This document shows positions 16,883-16,919 of a stretch of 16,919 nt of DNA, in pieces. The position numbers and the translations under genes were made by a program. Below the pieces are notes generated by a model. It was given only the letters and a program-made list of their open reading frames with translations. It had not been told where the DNA came from and made no database searches. Each line of letters opens with the position of its first letter. Positions within the stretch are counted from its first letter, which is position 1. Location of the stretch: NCBI GenBank assembly GCA_021399435.1, contig JAJTUP010000205.1:1-16919 (forward strand), read 5' to 3'. Source of the DNA: Diaporthe sp. PMI_573 (taxonomy: Eukaryota; Ascomycota; Sordariomycetes; Diaporthales; Diaporthaceae).

Positions 16883-16919
16883 CGTCAAACGTTGTCGATA
16901 GTAATCTGCCTCTTCTTTC

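Overview
The window looks like a heterochromatic, transposon-filled block from a filamentous ascomycete fungus. It is very AT-rich and I can support no intact cellular gene. Almost everything recognisable is retrotransposon sequence on the minus strand that carries the signature of repeat-induced point mutation (RIP). Stop codons are TAA or TAG at positions where the family has Gln or Trp, and catalytic acidic residues have changed by transitions (Asp to Asn, Glu to Lys). The species cannot be named from the sequence.

Layout. (1) 1-8178: a Ty3/gypsy-type element read right to left. A leader (7620-7838) is followed by a Gag start (7619), a long Gag/linker region, aspartic protease (about 4.35 kb), reverse transcriptase (2.56-3.12 kb), RNase H (1.89-2.34 kb) and integrase (0.48-1.6 kb). 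It ends in a polypurine tract (69-76) and a cut-off 3' LTR (1-68). A 340-bp LTR-like block (7839-8178) sits where the 5' LTR should be, but its end does not clearly match the 3' LTR fragment. (2) 8179-9845: AT-rich spacer with a large imperfect palindrome, a probable solo LTR (8589-8819), a tRNA-like/Pol III box A-box B segment, a stem-loop and an orphan G-run. (3) 9845-15850: a Ty1/copia-type element, also minus strand, in one continuous frame of about 2000 codons. In sense order it has an unrecognised N-terminal extension, a 9-residue repeat array, a Pro/Gln-rich linker, the Gag core, an Arg/Gly-rich tract with a zinc knuckle, protease, integrase, reverse transcriptase and RNase H. (4) 15861-16919: a less mutated region upstream of the copia Gag, made of three tandem-repeat families. 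One has an about 82-bp unit, each copy carrying a TGACTCA (Gcn4/AP-1-type) site.

Together the genes describe two once-autonomous LTR retrotransposons (capsid, protease, integrase and RT/RNase H for a copy-and-paste cycle). Both are dead: the gypsy RT, protease, RNase H and integrase and the copia RT, RNase H and integrase all have substituted key residues as well as many stops. The most notable points are how precisely RIP removed the active sites while keeping each frame open to reconstruction by eye, the unknown N-terminal extension of the copia Gag, and the bZIP-site repeat array upstream of it.
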